A stretch of DNA of 64,000 nucleotides from Enoplolaimus lenunculus (lineage: Eukaryota; Nematoda; Enoplea; Enoplida; Thoracostomopsidae): assembly GCA_030248215.1 (NCBI GenBank), contig JASANG010002141.1, positions 82,001-146,000 on the forward strand, read 5' to 3'. The position numbers and the translations under genes are program-made. This document shows, piece after piece, positions 13,901-27,800 of the stretch. The first letter of the stretch is position 1; every line of letters begins with the position of its first letter. The notes under the pieces are model-generated. The model was not told the origin of the DNA, made no database searches, and saw only the letters and a program-made list of their open reading frames with translations.

Positions 13901-15762
13901 AAAATTCTGAGTTCTGATAGTCCTTACTCAAACTGAATGATTCAACTCATTCTGAGTTAAAATCAACTCACTGAAATTTACAGTAGGTTTGTATATATAT
14001 GTATATATATGTATGTAATATATATGTGTGTATATGAAATTTTTTAGGATATAGTTTACATTCTATTTTATTCTGTAATGATATTCATTATCTTTTGCAG
14101 GTATTCCAACGGCCTAAGGTTTGTCTTAAAGTTTTCAATACAAAATACGCATCTCATTTAATCTATTAAGTAGACTGAGCCACGCATTTGCCTGAAAAAT
14201 AAATACTATTTAGTCGTCGCTGCGCTTAGAATGAAATATTCGTGTAGCAAAATTTTAGATTTGTAGCTAAAATTGTGTAATACAGGTAGCGCATAAATCA
14301 AATTGCCTTAGATACTTGCTGGCAATAGTCTGATAACGAAAAACGACTCTTGTAAAACATTTACCTAAATCCCTGTTCACACGTTCAAGTTTTTGCTGCA
14401 TGAACTTGCAGCTGCAAATTACACGCAGAACTTGGATTTTTTTCATCAGCCAATAAGAAAACGGCAGCAATAAATTCTGTGAATTTGCATGGATATTCAC
14501 ACATGTGAACTAAATTTCTAGCTATGATATTTAATGAATTATTTGCAGCTGCAAGGTTTTCGATCGGGATTTTGGACAAAATGTTGCAAGTGCAAGTTAC
14601 AGCTGCAAGTTCTCGCAGTAAAAACTTGCACGTGTGAATAGGGCTTAATCCTAAGTCTAGCTTCACCGATTATATATGATAGAAAGGGTTCAAGAGATAA
14701 TAAATTTTGCCAACATCAAAGATAAGACATGCAACAAACCGACTATGTGTTTCTGTTCCACACGATGTTTTTACTTACATATTTGTATAAATTTATATTA
14801 TTTCTTGTATTTTCTTATTGTATATTTTTTATCAGAATATGCTGGCTCTGCAAACTCTCAAATTAAAAACTTACTATTTTACGTCGTGTGGAACCGGATG
14901 TTTTAGAAGTAATATTGAGTTAAGTAAGATTTTGAAATACTTGAGAAATTTAGTAAAAAAAACATTTTGTTACAAGACTCGCTGTTTTTTGATCATCTCT
15001 TCTTGCTTTTGTTTCCGATTGCAAATTTTAATTATTCAAACTGCACTTAGCAGTGGTTTGTTAAATTTTTAAATTTGAAAAACTACATAGCTAAGTTTTA
15101 ATTTTAATCAAGTGAGAACTCGGTTTATAAAATTCGTATCCTCTCGAAAAGAAGCGAATCATTGGACACTTATGAAACTTTTTCTTGTGATAATTTTGAA
15201 TGTTGATTGTGTATTTTCGATTTTCGCAAACAAATGGTAATTGTATTTTTTGGCTACTATCTCTTTGTTTAACCCGTTTTTAGGTGGCCCTCAAATCGTT
15301 AACGAGTCTCAGCTGAGTCCTGAAGCATCGGCATCCTTTGTCGCCCTGGAACAACGACGCCAAGCGGCCAGATCTCGGCCCTACCCGGCCGTCCGGCCTG
15401 GGCCTATGGTGTTCCAACCAGGAGGGCCACGTAACGGTCCATTTACGTCACGAAGTCACTCAGTTCTTCCTGCAGTCCCTGGTTTTCGAAACCCTATGAC
15501 GTCATCCTACGAAGAAAATCTGTACGAATGTGATCGAGATAGATTTAACCAGTTGGAACACTACCGAGCGTCAACCAGTAAAACTCCTGACCCTCGAATG
15601 TTGTATCGACAAGACGTTAACCCGTCCGATCAAATGCGGTCGTTTACTCCTCGCATGTGTCAGACCCCTGAAGGATGGCACCAATACGTCTCTGAGCAAT
15701 CTCAATATTTTCCCAATCCCAGCAACAACGACAACAACAACGACAATCACAACAACATCGCC

Positions 15763-15827
<65 letters not shown>

Positions 15828-18800
15828 CCTAAACAGTCTATCAAATTACGAAAAATACACTGGCGCCAGGGAAAATAAGGAAAATGTGATCGAAGTTCGA
15901 GATCGACATTTAAATCTGTCAGAGACTGCGTCTCAACGAAGCGCTGAATTTGAACTCAGTACCCGGAGTAGCTCGAGTAACACAAGTAGTCGAAGACCCA
16001 GCTCAGCTGTCTACGAAATAAGCAGTGTACTGCCTGACCATAGAAGTGATGGCGGAGAACTGACGGTATATTGTGGGACAACGCAAATTATAACACGAAC
16101 ATTTTCACCCTTGCACATGGATGCGGACCTGGGTCCGATGGATTACGGTGGATTGGCTGCTGAACAGTGACGATTTCTTTTCATTTTTTATTTGTTGGTT
16201 CTTGTGGGTTTTTACTTTATTATATTTAATTTGTGAAATTATTATTATTATTATTTAAATATGTTTAACTGTAATTCTGGTTGAGCGAAAACCTAATAAT
16301 GATTTTAGACTCTTTTCAGTTATGGCGGTTGACGTTTCATGGTATTTGGCTAATGTAACAACAACAAATACGATAGAAAAATATATTAGACAGGGGTTAA
16401 AAATTCGCGGTGGATACTTAATATTTATTTATTATTATACATATTTTGAACGTTGAAAATTTGGAATTAAATAATTGGTTCTAATAAAAAATGAACGTTT
16501 AAGCAAGTTCAATATACACTTTTGTGAAAAAATATTAATATCAGAAATATATATTTATTTCTGCATTTTTAATATCAGAAATATATTTTATTTTTGCATT
16601 TTTGGTGTTTTATTTATGATTACGCTTGCGTATTCGTGTTTTTATGCGTTTAATGTTTTCAGGTGTTCAATGATTCTAGGTTAGATACCATTAATAATAA
16701 GTGAAACCTGTAAACATTTCCTTTTTGACTTCCCATCGCAGCGTTTTTTCGACAATTATGTTTTAAAATTAGGAAAACGCGGTGACAATTAAAATTAAAA
16801 AAGATTTAAAATGGACAAAACAACTATTTTGTTTGAAAAATTTAGTCTAAAATTAAACCAGAATGTTTTATAAATTGACTTTAAGGTTAGCCACTTACTC
16901 CCGCTTTAGCGCATTTTAGGAAAGTTTACATTTATTTTAAAATTTCAAGAATTTTTTTATTCTTTTTCACCTGGTTTATATTTATGCCAATTAATACCAT
17001 CGTTGATGCATTTACCTGATGTGTTTAAATAAACTTAAAAAAAACTGTGTTGTTTCTTAACTTTGTTTTTACTTTATTTTTAGTATTTTATTGTTGTATT
17101 GTTAATTAATTGTTTATCTAATCTGATATGGCTCTGCGAACTCTCATACGCGTTCAGTTTGAGGTGATTCACGACTCAAAACTACAATTAACAAATAATT
17201 TCATATTAAAATTGCAATTGCAAACATAATTGCTAAAGTAGCAACGGATTACGGTTTACGATTTATCAATGTTTAGTTTGAGACCCAAAAAAACTTAAAT
17301 ATTGATTCTAAAAAACCAAAAATTAAAAATGTTCTAAAATTAATTCTAAATCTAATTTATCGTTAAACTTACAAATTCCGTAGTGAGAAATTATCACGAA
17401 CCCAGTGCTTAGCATAAAATCTAATGCAAGTTGAAGACTTAGTTTTCATTTTATACGGTATTTCTTTTCGGATACATATCCAGATATTTTTTCTTATTCA
17501 AGTGCATCTCTATTGGACAAAAATTTAATCACAGCATTTGATTTGAATTTTTTTTAAATCTTGTCAAACAAGCGTGTTTTCTGCTAAATTTTGGTTCAAA
17601 TTTAAACACAAAGTTTTGAACATTTGAAGTATTTCAACTGCGCGCCTGCAGATAATTTTAGTTCGAAAACTTTTCAAAAAACAAATTTTTTGTCTTTTTT
17701 TAAACAGGAAACGTACAGACAAGCGATACAAAACAGAGAAATAAAATTTTCTTGCCAAATGTTGCCCATTTTAAGTACAGGGGCTCTGTCCATTGCCAGA
17801 TAGGATGACCAGTGAACTCTACAGACTCATAGGCTTAGGCTTATGCCTTTGCTTTTGATTAGGAGCATATTTTTTCTATACTTTCGTTTAAATTCAGGCT
17901 TAGTAGGTTTTCGCTTATGGCTAACATGAACCAAAAATTTATGTATGGCTTGTATTTTAGGCTTGCGCTTAAATATACATTTAGGTTTTGGCTTAGGATT
18001 AGGCTTAGTCAGCAGGCGCTTATAATTAACATTTGGAAAATGTAAACATCCATGATCAGTTTTGTTCTGGGCCAGTATCCACAAGTGTATATAGCACCTA
18101 ATCGCGTGTTGGCGAAAATTTTTGAAATATTGAAGCCATAGAATCAAAATGTGTTAAAATTTGAAGGCATTGTGTAAATTTTCCTGTTCGCATCGATGTT
18201 CCCTTTTACCGGTTTAAATATTAAACTTGATCACTATCCGGCGATAGGCGCTATACACATTTGAGAATATGGTTCCTAACTGTAGCCTGTGTAAAGATCA
18301 GAGGCGGAAATTTTTCTACAGTACTGCGTAAGCTTAAGCTTACATTTTGCTTATGTTTAGGTTTAAGTGTAAGCGGATTACGGCCGCTCAGGTTTACGTT
18401 TAGGAATATGCTTATGCTACTGTTACGACCTTGTTCTACGCATTGGACCTATCAGTTAATTGCATACAGTTTTAAGCTGCAGCAATATACTAAATAAAAT
18501 GCAAACACACAACAGCTACAGTTTATTATGGGAAAATAAAATTATATTAAAGCTTAACGTAAATATTTAAAATCTTTGAAAAATGTAAGCATATATTAAG
18601 GTCATTTCTTCTCTATAATGGTTGCCAATTATATGTAGCATCAATCACCAGTTGGTAATAGGTCCTGTAACTTTTAAACAATTGAATTGAAAGCATTTAA
18701 ATGAAACACATCTTCAGCAGTGATTTCTTTTGTAGTTCTATTAAAATCGTAGTTTCAAGAAAATATAATTGACCAATGTTACTTTTAGAAGCGTAGATTA

Positions 18801-21800
18801 AGCGTATTCCTAAGCCTAAAGCCTAAGCCTAAGCGTTGCAAAACTGTGCTCCTAAGCCTTAGCCTAAGCCTAAGCAAAAATGTATCCTAGAATCTAGACC
18901 TACTTTTTATAGACCCACCGGAAACCTGAACGCCCCTTAAAGTAACATTGGACATATAATTAGAACCGTTCGAAGGCTAAAATTAGTATTAAACACTACA
19001 TATATTTAACCATCCGACCCTGAAGGGTAGACCTGAAGTAATTACAACGTGTCTTTTTGATAAAGATGCGTAACTCAAATACCTATAACGGGTACCGAAC
19101 CAGAACCACTAACTTTAGGCATTCGCTAAGGCTTTGGTTTATGCGTACATACCTGGGTACAACCGAAGGTGAAACAAAACCGAAGCCAGATTTGGATTTC
19201 AACAAATTTTGTCAGGAGCCAGAGCCGGGTGTGAAGCGTAATTATGCAACAAAAATAATATTGAATTTGTGGCCAGTGTTACTATTAGGGGCGTAACAGT
19301 AGATTAAGGAGTATTCCTAAGCCTAAGCGTTGCAAAAATGTATTCCTAAGCTTCCGCCTAAGCCTAAGCCTAAGCAAAATATGTAATCTAGAATCTAAGC
19401 CTACTCTTTTTTAGACCCACCAGAAACCTGTACGAAACTGGTAAATGTTGTCAAATTTGTTCCTGCTTCCTTAATGATAAATATTGATTGTTAAAACTTC
19501 CAAAATTGTGTTGAACTTACAAGCCCACTGAATGGCACAAATTGAGCAGGTATATTGGACAAAATTCACCGTCAAATATGCCGGAACCTCCGGCAAAAAT
19601 TCTACCGGAGGAACAGCCGGAGGCGAAGGTTTTTTATCGGCGCCTTATCCGAAAAGCAGGCCTTCAATTGTACAATGCAACACGCTTAATCTATGAGTTA
19701 AAGTTAATATTTTGCTTATGAAAAATGTCTAGTTGACTTGAAACCAAACATGTAAAATTTTATAAAGATTTTAATAATATTGCGTTAGCGCTTTGCAAAA
19801 GTTTCATATATGCTTACATTCTTTCTAAGCATAGAGTACACTATGAGTAACTAAAATTGCAAACTGGGAGCGAGCAATTAACGCAAATACTACACCTCGT
19901 TCAACAATACAAGTATGCGTAATATATGTTATACACATTACATTACACTGTAAATTCAAATGAGTTGATTAATCAATTCAACTAGCGAGTTGGTTATTTC
20001 TGAATTAATATCAGTAAACGTAAACTCACTATGAGTTGATTTCATTCTCAAGCTGAGTTGAATTGACTCTGGGCGATTTGGTGTGTAATAGAATACCCTC
20101 AGGCAGAAGTATCAAGTTCCAGATTGCCTAATGCGAACGTAGCGGATTGAATGCTGACTTGGCTTGAAAGTAAATCTTAGTTGAAATCAAAATTTTCACT
20201 CAGAAAAGAGTTAAGCCCGAACAAAATGCTAGTTTAATCTATTTATTTTCCAGATTCTGTTGCTCATACAATTGGACAAAATTAAAAGTTCAAAATTAAA
20301 TCAAAAAACGTTATATCAACTAACCATTATAGTGAAGGTTTGAGTCGTGAATTATTTATTAAACTGCAGTTGAAAGTGCAAATTTGAAAGCAATATGTTA
20401 CAACTGTTTCAAAATTTGGCTGAAAATACTAAAAAAATTATGGAACATTTTAAACTCTGTGTTTCAGTTTTGAAATCAATTTATGATTACCATTTGTAAC
20501 CATTTTCGTATAGAGTTCGCAAAGTCGATAATATCTTAATATAACAAGACTGTAATTGTAGAGTGTGAATGAATGGGCTAAATGAGCTTAAATCCTTCAA
20601 AAGTTTTGGGTAAAAAAACATCGCGAGCGAGAACCCAGACGTAATTTTATAACAAATCCTCCTGCAGCAGCTACAAAACGTCTTTTCTTTCATTTGTACG
20701 GGGTTTAAGTCCCCGAATTCCCTGACGAACAGGATGCAATCGGAGGTAAAAAAATACGGAGCCGGAGGTTAAAAAATTTGCCGGAGCTGGAATTGAAACC
20801 GAAGGTGAATCTAAATTATGTAGTATAATAAATTTTATTTTGGTCATTTTAGCAAATATCTTTCAAGTGTTTTCAAAACTTTTGGATTTATGTACACGCA
20901 AAATAATATTTCTGATATTTAAGAAAAAAGTTCTTACATTTGATAAATATGATTAACAACGTGCACTTGAAAAGTATTTCTGTTATAAGACAAATGTTTT
21001 CAAAAAACGTTTTGAAATAAAGTCTGAAAATAAACGTTTTCCAGTTATTTTTATAGAAAAATTGTCTTAAATATCAGCAAAAATTTTCAGATTCGCCGCA
21101 GAAAACACTTTTCTGAATAACTTCAGAAATACTTTTTTGTGTGACATTTTTCAAGAACCTTCGACAATGTATTCTTCAAAATTGTACCGATAGTTAAAGC
21201 CAAGAGCAGCGAACGACTCGAATCGCAAGCTGCTCATTTGCTCATATGATTAAATTTTACAGAAATTAATGGTATTTACCAGGGTACAGCCGGAGGACTA
21301 CCTTGGGCACCGGCATGTAATGTACCGCCGGCAATTTACGTAGTGAAAAAAATTTCATAGTTTGACAAATGACGGATCGTTCGGTGCGTTTGGCTATAAG
21401 ATTTGCTACAATTTTAAAAACAAATTGTCAGGATTTCTGAAAAAATAAACTTCAAACCAAAATTTGTCATTACGCTTTATTACTTAAATATTTGAAAAAA
21501 TTTACAAATTAAACATTGTTTAAACTACCGTTTCCGGCTTCTTCGCCTGCCCCGGCAAGTTTTATTGACATCCGGCTCCGGTTCACAACAGTTACAGATC
21601 TATACGGTCCTGTAACAATGAATCCCATACTTTGTTTTATGCGAACATACATCGGTATGTGCGCACCCCTATAATTCTTCCATGTATAATTTTTAATTTT
21701 AAAACTTAAATTTTTGTACTAAAATTTATTTTTGCCCAATTAAATTGTGGACATATTTTTAATAATTTAAATTGCAAAATTGCATACTCTTAGGCCTCGA

Positions 21801-24800
21801 ACGTAAGTTCCGTCCCCTTCGTTCAAATTAAGTTGTACACGCAAAATAATATTTCTGATATTTAAGAAAAATTTCTTACATTTGAGAAATATGATTAGCA
21901 AGGTGCACTTGAAAAGTATTTCTGTTATAAGAGAAATGTTTTCAAAAAACGTTTTGAAATAAAGCTTGAAAATAAACGTTTTCCAGTAATTTTTAGAAAA
22001 ATTGTATTAAATATCAGCAAAAAAATTTCAGATTCGCCACAGAAAACACTTTTCTGAATAAATTCAGAAATACTTTTTTGTGTGAACTGAATATCTAATA
22101 TTTTTATCGTCCATCAAACGTTTCTGGTTCGCCGCGTGCTAAATTCAATGTAAAGCCATAGTGAATACCTAATTGAAAGTCTTGAAAAAATATATTAATG
22201 TAACAAAACGGTATAATCATCCTAAACACGGCTGAATGCTGTAGATTATTTTTTAACAGCTGTGTATTTTCGTGCGGGCAGGTCGGGTGCGGATTTTAGT
22301 AGAAATTCATGGGGCAGCTAGAAAACATCCCTGTTGGATGCGAGGTAAGGTGGGCGGCCCAGAGGTGTAAGTGAGTAAAGATGCTTTTGCCCGCGTTGCG
22401 TTTTACCCGCGGAAATTTTATTTTTTTAACAGCGGGTATAAACGCGACAAATTCATTTACCCCTTTACCCGCGCAAAATTTCCTTTACCGTTACCGACAT
22501 TACCTGCCCTTATCACTCTTGTGCGTTCAATACAATCGTGTAATTTTGCAGTGCATAGATGTTACTCGTTCGATTTACATTATAAAAGCTGGTAGCAGTT
22601 CCTTTTAAAACATACCATTAAAAGTAAAAAATGTAACACCGGACAATATTCCACATCACACCTATCGCCGTTAAAACTATGTCGTTTGCCAATGGGCAAT
22701 CAGTGAATCAAAACAGTCTTGCTTGTATAATAAAATCATTGTAGTTTTAAGAGCGAATAAATCAAAAATTTCTTTCCGGTCTTGCCGCAAATTGTCTTTT
22801 TAAGACAGCTTTCAGAAAGCTGTAATTGTTTACAAGGAAAAGAAAAATATAACCTCTGTAGGAACGCAAAGAATGTGAGCAAATGGAATAACATATGTTG
22901 TTGCTGCCATTCACAAAGCCACAAATATTTTTCGATATAACAGCACCACTTCAGAAGTGTGATACTTATTTTCACTCATACAGTAAAAAAGTTTAAAAAT
23001 CAAGTTTTTCTACATTATCTGGTTTCAAGTTTCTTCTGAAAATTGTAGGCGACTAAAGAATCGCAAATTTTTACCCGCGCTTTGAAATTTTTTGCCTGCG
23101 GGTATACACGCGCTATTAGAGGAATTAAATCATAATCTGTTTTGATTTACATCCTACATTTCATACTTTGTTTAATGCCAAAGCGCTACATCTGTCTGTC
23201 TTGGAGCATATTTTGAAGTACTCTCGAAAATTTTTCAAATTTTAAAACTAAACTTAACCCTTTCTCGCATAGAATAGTAAACTGAGAAACTAAGCGGAAA
23301 CTCCCTATACATCAAATATTAGGAATGTACTGTGCTTAACATTTACACGTTAAAACTAGAATGAAAAGTGCCCCGATGTGGCCATAGAAAACGATATGTT
23401 TCGGTAGTAAGATTTTTAGTTCAATACCGCTAGTATTACAATTTCCATGCATGCGTATAAAGTTTAAGAACTAGATTAATTTGATGCCAATCAGCGTCCT
23501 CCCGAAACACGACACAACAATACTATAGAATTAATAAAAGTTAAATCATTGAGTTTGATTGACTGCGTAACGGAAACATATCCGCAACTTTCTCTGACTG
23601 CGGCCAAATAGACATGTGATCCACTGTTTCGAAATATTAAAACAAGAAATAAATACTAGAATATAAATGACGAATTATGGTTGATGTAAAAAATCTGAGT
23701 ACACACTCGTGAAATTAGTTTCTTGCACTTAGTACACTGAAGTTTCGAATATATGCAGAAAAATTTTGCGTTTTAAAAAGAGTATATAAGTAGAAATTAA
23801 GCGTAAAATGCTGGTGACCCAATATTAAAAACGTGTTTGTTCGTCAATTGGCTCAATGTAAAGAACAGGAGCGGAACCTTAAGCTTATTCCATTCTAGTC
23901 CCGCAGAAAAACGTTCCGCCCCTGATCTTTACATTGGCCGTCATTGGAATACAACACAGATCTCGTCAGCAAAGTTGCAAATATTGTTTCGCTACGTACT
24001 CACTCAAATATTTTAATGTTTTAAAAGTTTAAAATCTGGGTACCGTTTAGCCAAGTATGGAGAGGGCACTGTACGGTACAAAATTTATACAGCTCCAAAA
24101 CTTGATGCGTTATCGTTTTCTATAGCCTCGTCGGGACACTTTACTATCTATTGTGACTTTTCTCCGAAAAAGTTGCGGATATGTTTCCGTTACGCAGTCA
24201 ATCAAACTCAATGATTTAACTTTTATTAATTCTATAGTATTGTTGTGTCGTGTTTCGGGAGGACGCTGATTGCATCAAATTAATCTAGTTCTTAAACTTT
24301 AAATATACGCATGCATGGAAATTGTAATACTAGCGGTATTGAACTAAAAATCTTACTACCGAAACATATCGTTTTCTATGGCCACATCGGGGCACTTTTC
24401 ATTCTAGTTTCTAAGCTTTAGGAAGAAATTTGATGTAAATTTACCTTAAGTGCGAAAAAGTCAAATTTAAAGTCATATATACTCACGTTATAATTGTTTT
24501 AGAACTGTTAAGCTATATTTCCATGAAAATTAAAAACTACATTTTCACAATCACAAAAGTCGCGCTTTCCTAATTTCATTTTTATTTATTAGGTAACTCG
24601 CTCAATTTATAATGCTAATATATTTTAATTCATATAAATTGTTTGAATTCAAATAGAAAATCAATACAATTGATAAGTACTTGCTCTAGTGAAAAAAACT
24701 AAGGCGGCCGGGCGTGGGCCTGAAAAATCTGGGCCGGTTCATACTATACTGAGAGCCCGCTGTGTTTGAGCGACACGTTTTTGAAAGAGACTGCTTGCTT

Positions 24801-27800
24801 TGGGAACCTTATTAAATTAATGGTGTTAATTTTGCACGTCAAAATTTCTTTAAATATTCTAAACCGAGTTTTGGACATTTCAGTGCTCAACTTGGTGCTA
24901 CCAATAATACATCGAGCAGTAAATCAAAACTGATATCTGTACTTTACGCGTAAACTTTGAGCTTAAATGTAAATCTAGGTTTAGAAAAAAAAACCCACGC
25001 GAATGTAAAATCTAGGCACCTACTACGAATTGAATAAAAAGTGTCTCTCATACCACTGGCGGATGCAGTGGGTGCCACTCCGGCCTGAACCACCACAACT
25101 TGAATCAAGAGAAAGGTTTTGCATTATAAAGATTCAGCATTAAATTAGCGTTCGACTTCATTCTCAAACAGTTTTCGACAGCTTGATGTTACGTCTACGT
25201 TTTCAAAAACGCGCCTTGGTAAAAATACACATAAAATTTCAATTTTTAGTTCCCCCAGTACGACTTGAACCCTCGACCCAAAAGCTGAAAAAACGCCGTG
25301 GTATGTGAACATCATACCACTCAGCCACAGGTGCACTTGACCGGTGTTTTTGTTTACATTGTATATACTACATATAAGATGGGCTGAAACTTTGAAAGCG
25401 CATATTTTTTTAACCAACGGACCTGCAAAGATATAAATAACAGATTTGAAATCAGCTGCCTCAAATACGTCGGAAAATCACATAAAATACACATAAAATT
25501 TCAATTTTTAGTTCCCCCACTAGGACTTGAACCCGCGACCCAAAAGCTGAAAAAACGCCGTGGTATGTGAACATCATACCACTCAGCCACAGGTGCACTT
25601 GACCGGTGTTTTTGTTTACAAAATGGGCTGAAACTTTGAAAGCGCATATTTTTTTAACCAGCGGGCCTACAAGAATATAAATAACAGATTTGAAATCAGC
25701 TGCCTTAAATACGTCGGAAAATCACATAATCCTACAGTTTCTAGGGGGGTCGATCTACCGTACCTTCATCAAAACTAGCTATGTTATTACTAATTTGTAA
25801 TCATATAAGCCAATGTTTTTCGTAATTGTCCACTCAACATGTTTCGCATATATACGTACTAAACAATAGTATTTTCGTTAAATAAATAGCTTAACGTATA
25901 TGGTTGAGGTAACTTATGTAGCACATAAGAAATTGGATTGTTACAATATACGACCCTGTAGAACACCTTGCGACAAGATTTTAATCCAAATACCAATGCG
26001 AAATTTTGCGGTTCCGATCTTATGAAAACGTTTACGTTTAATACTTCGACAAATTTTCTTTAAATATAGCGAATGAACACCGGTTACCGTGATCTTGAAT
26101 GACATACGTTTGTATATATAATAGTAGAAATAATAGACTTTTGATAGAAACATAAGAGAGACGTGAACAGTTTTGGAAGAAACATATAATAGTGACACTA
26201 CCGTGTCCCTATGATATACCATTTCGAGTCGTCATAAAAGCTTTCTCGATCTGGAACATAAACCTTTTATAGTCGAGCGATAGTTGAACGGTGATTGTAA
26301 ACACCTCTCACCTGAGATTTCCAATCTCGAATCCTAGCGTCAAATCTCAGATGAAACAGAAAATATTCATGCGAGACAGGTTTAATTAAAATTCTGAAAT
26401 CTAAAAATCTGGGCTCACTAAGGTATATTTGGTACGTTCGCCCACGATCATATATTGCCTTAAAAGCAAAAAATCAGATCAAAAACATTTCGATTAACCA
26501 TTTAGTTGCTCCGTTTACAGTTCCGAAGCAGACAAGGGTGGGGAACCCCGAAAATTCCGGCCTGGCACCCCATTGCGATAAATTAAAATATTTTTCAAAT
26601 TTTTTGTTTAAAGTTTTTTCAGGGTAATGGCCCGTCTTAACGATGGGCCCCCAAATATGGGGTATGGTGGTGGCTGCTCCGACCCTGGGTTTTTATTAGT
26701 TGATACTACAGTGAAAAAACACATTTATAAAATAATTAAAATTTGAATTAAATTTAAATTTAAATCCTTCAGAATCACGAACACTGGTCACCAAAACACA
26801 ACACCCGTCAGCGCTCGATCGTATCACTCATTTGGAGCATCAAAAGGTCGCTACAAAGCACGACGTCGATGAATACGGAGCGAAAAATAAACCAAGTTTC
26901 CGGGCGGATATCCGTTCGATTGAAGTTGTTGAGGGTCGGCCGGCACACTTTGAAGCTCGTATGTCACCGTCAAACGATAATACCGTCAAAGTTGAATGGT
27001 TTTTTAACGGAAAACCGTTGCAGAGTGGTACGTGCTTATTTGTCCCCTTATTGTTTCTAGGGATGTTCTGCTCTGCAGGGGTGCTGTAATAGAGTAAGCT
27101 TATGCTTTAGATTAATTTTGTGTTTTGGTTCCAGGCTTAAGCTTGAAGCCCAAGCTGCATTATAGACTTATCCTTACACAGAGGTTAAGGCTTAGGAATA
27201 TACTTGGGCTATTGTTTATGTGCCTAACATTAGCATTGGGCCTCTATTTTGTGTATTTTTTCACAACAATTTGCTGTTATGTAATAATTGCCACATTTTT
27301 CTCCTTATCAATTATAACTAATTTCGTTAACGCAAACGGTTTCGGTATTTATCCCATGCGAGAGTCTTCTTGGGTACTTTCCGAAAAGCTTGAAATTAAA
27401 TATTAGCTATGTGATTATTTGAAAAATTTGACAAATTGAAGGCAATAAATGATTCTTTTTCTTTGTAAAATCTTGTCGAAAAAGTCAGATTTTAGGTAGA
27501 CGCTAAAAACATTTTATTAGCGTCAATGGCTTTGTTTCCAAATAGCGCTAATTTTTATCACGCAACGGTATGCGGAAAATAATACACAATGAGCAGTGTT
27601 AGCCAGGCTGTAACCGGATATGTCTGTTTCCGGTAAAAATCTGTGTCCGTTTCCGTTTCCGGTACTGACTGGAAATTCTGTTACTTCTATGCTCATAATT
27701 AGGGTTGCGCTATACTTGTCGTACCGCGTCGTTCGTCGCCCGTACTGCACTGTCCGTCACCGATCGTTACCGCACGGCGCCGCCCGTCACTGTCTGTGCG

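Larger units (their letters stand above)
12074..15283. other. 3.2-kb intron before the alternative last exon
   Basis: Holds a family K copy (12202-12375), a family G copy (13043-13149), a decayed family A copy (about 13555-13660), a family C copy (13781-13983), a TATATATG run (13990-14030) and a family N copy (14371-14643). No exon with Ig or linker features is visible. Confidence 0.55.
16171..26772. other. 10.6-kb intronic region between alternative last exon and Ig6
   Basis: No exon or gene is supported. Contents in order: 3' UTR candidates to about 17050; decayed TTAGGC tracts (17820-18010); family E (18069-18272); family A (18283-18452); two family K copies (18775-18949, 19274-19440); family C (19950-20080); GGAGG/CCGGAG-rich patches (19570-19640, 20740-20810, 21280-21340); two family I copies; a 1-kb inverted repeat (23353-24410); a duplicated tRNA-like unit (25225-25728); a family F remnant (26250-26388). 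The remainder is AT-rich and anonymous. Confidence 0.55.

Noticed and set aside
15644-15844. Minus-strand frame with a long Cys run
   Set aside because: It is the reverse reading of the (AAC)n tract in the alternative last exon; low complexity, no start context, no homologous feature.
16475-26772. A hidden separate gene in the large intron
   Set aside because: Open frames of 60-90 codons are what AT-rich random sequence gives; none shows a domain, consistent splice structure or start context.
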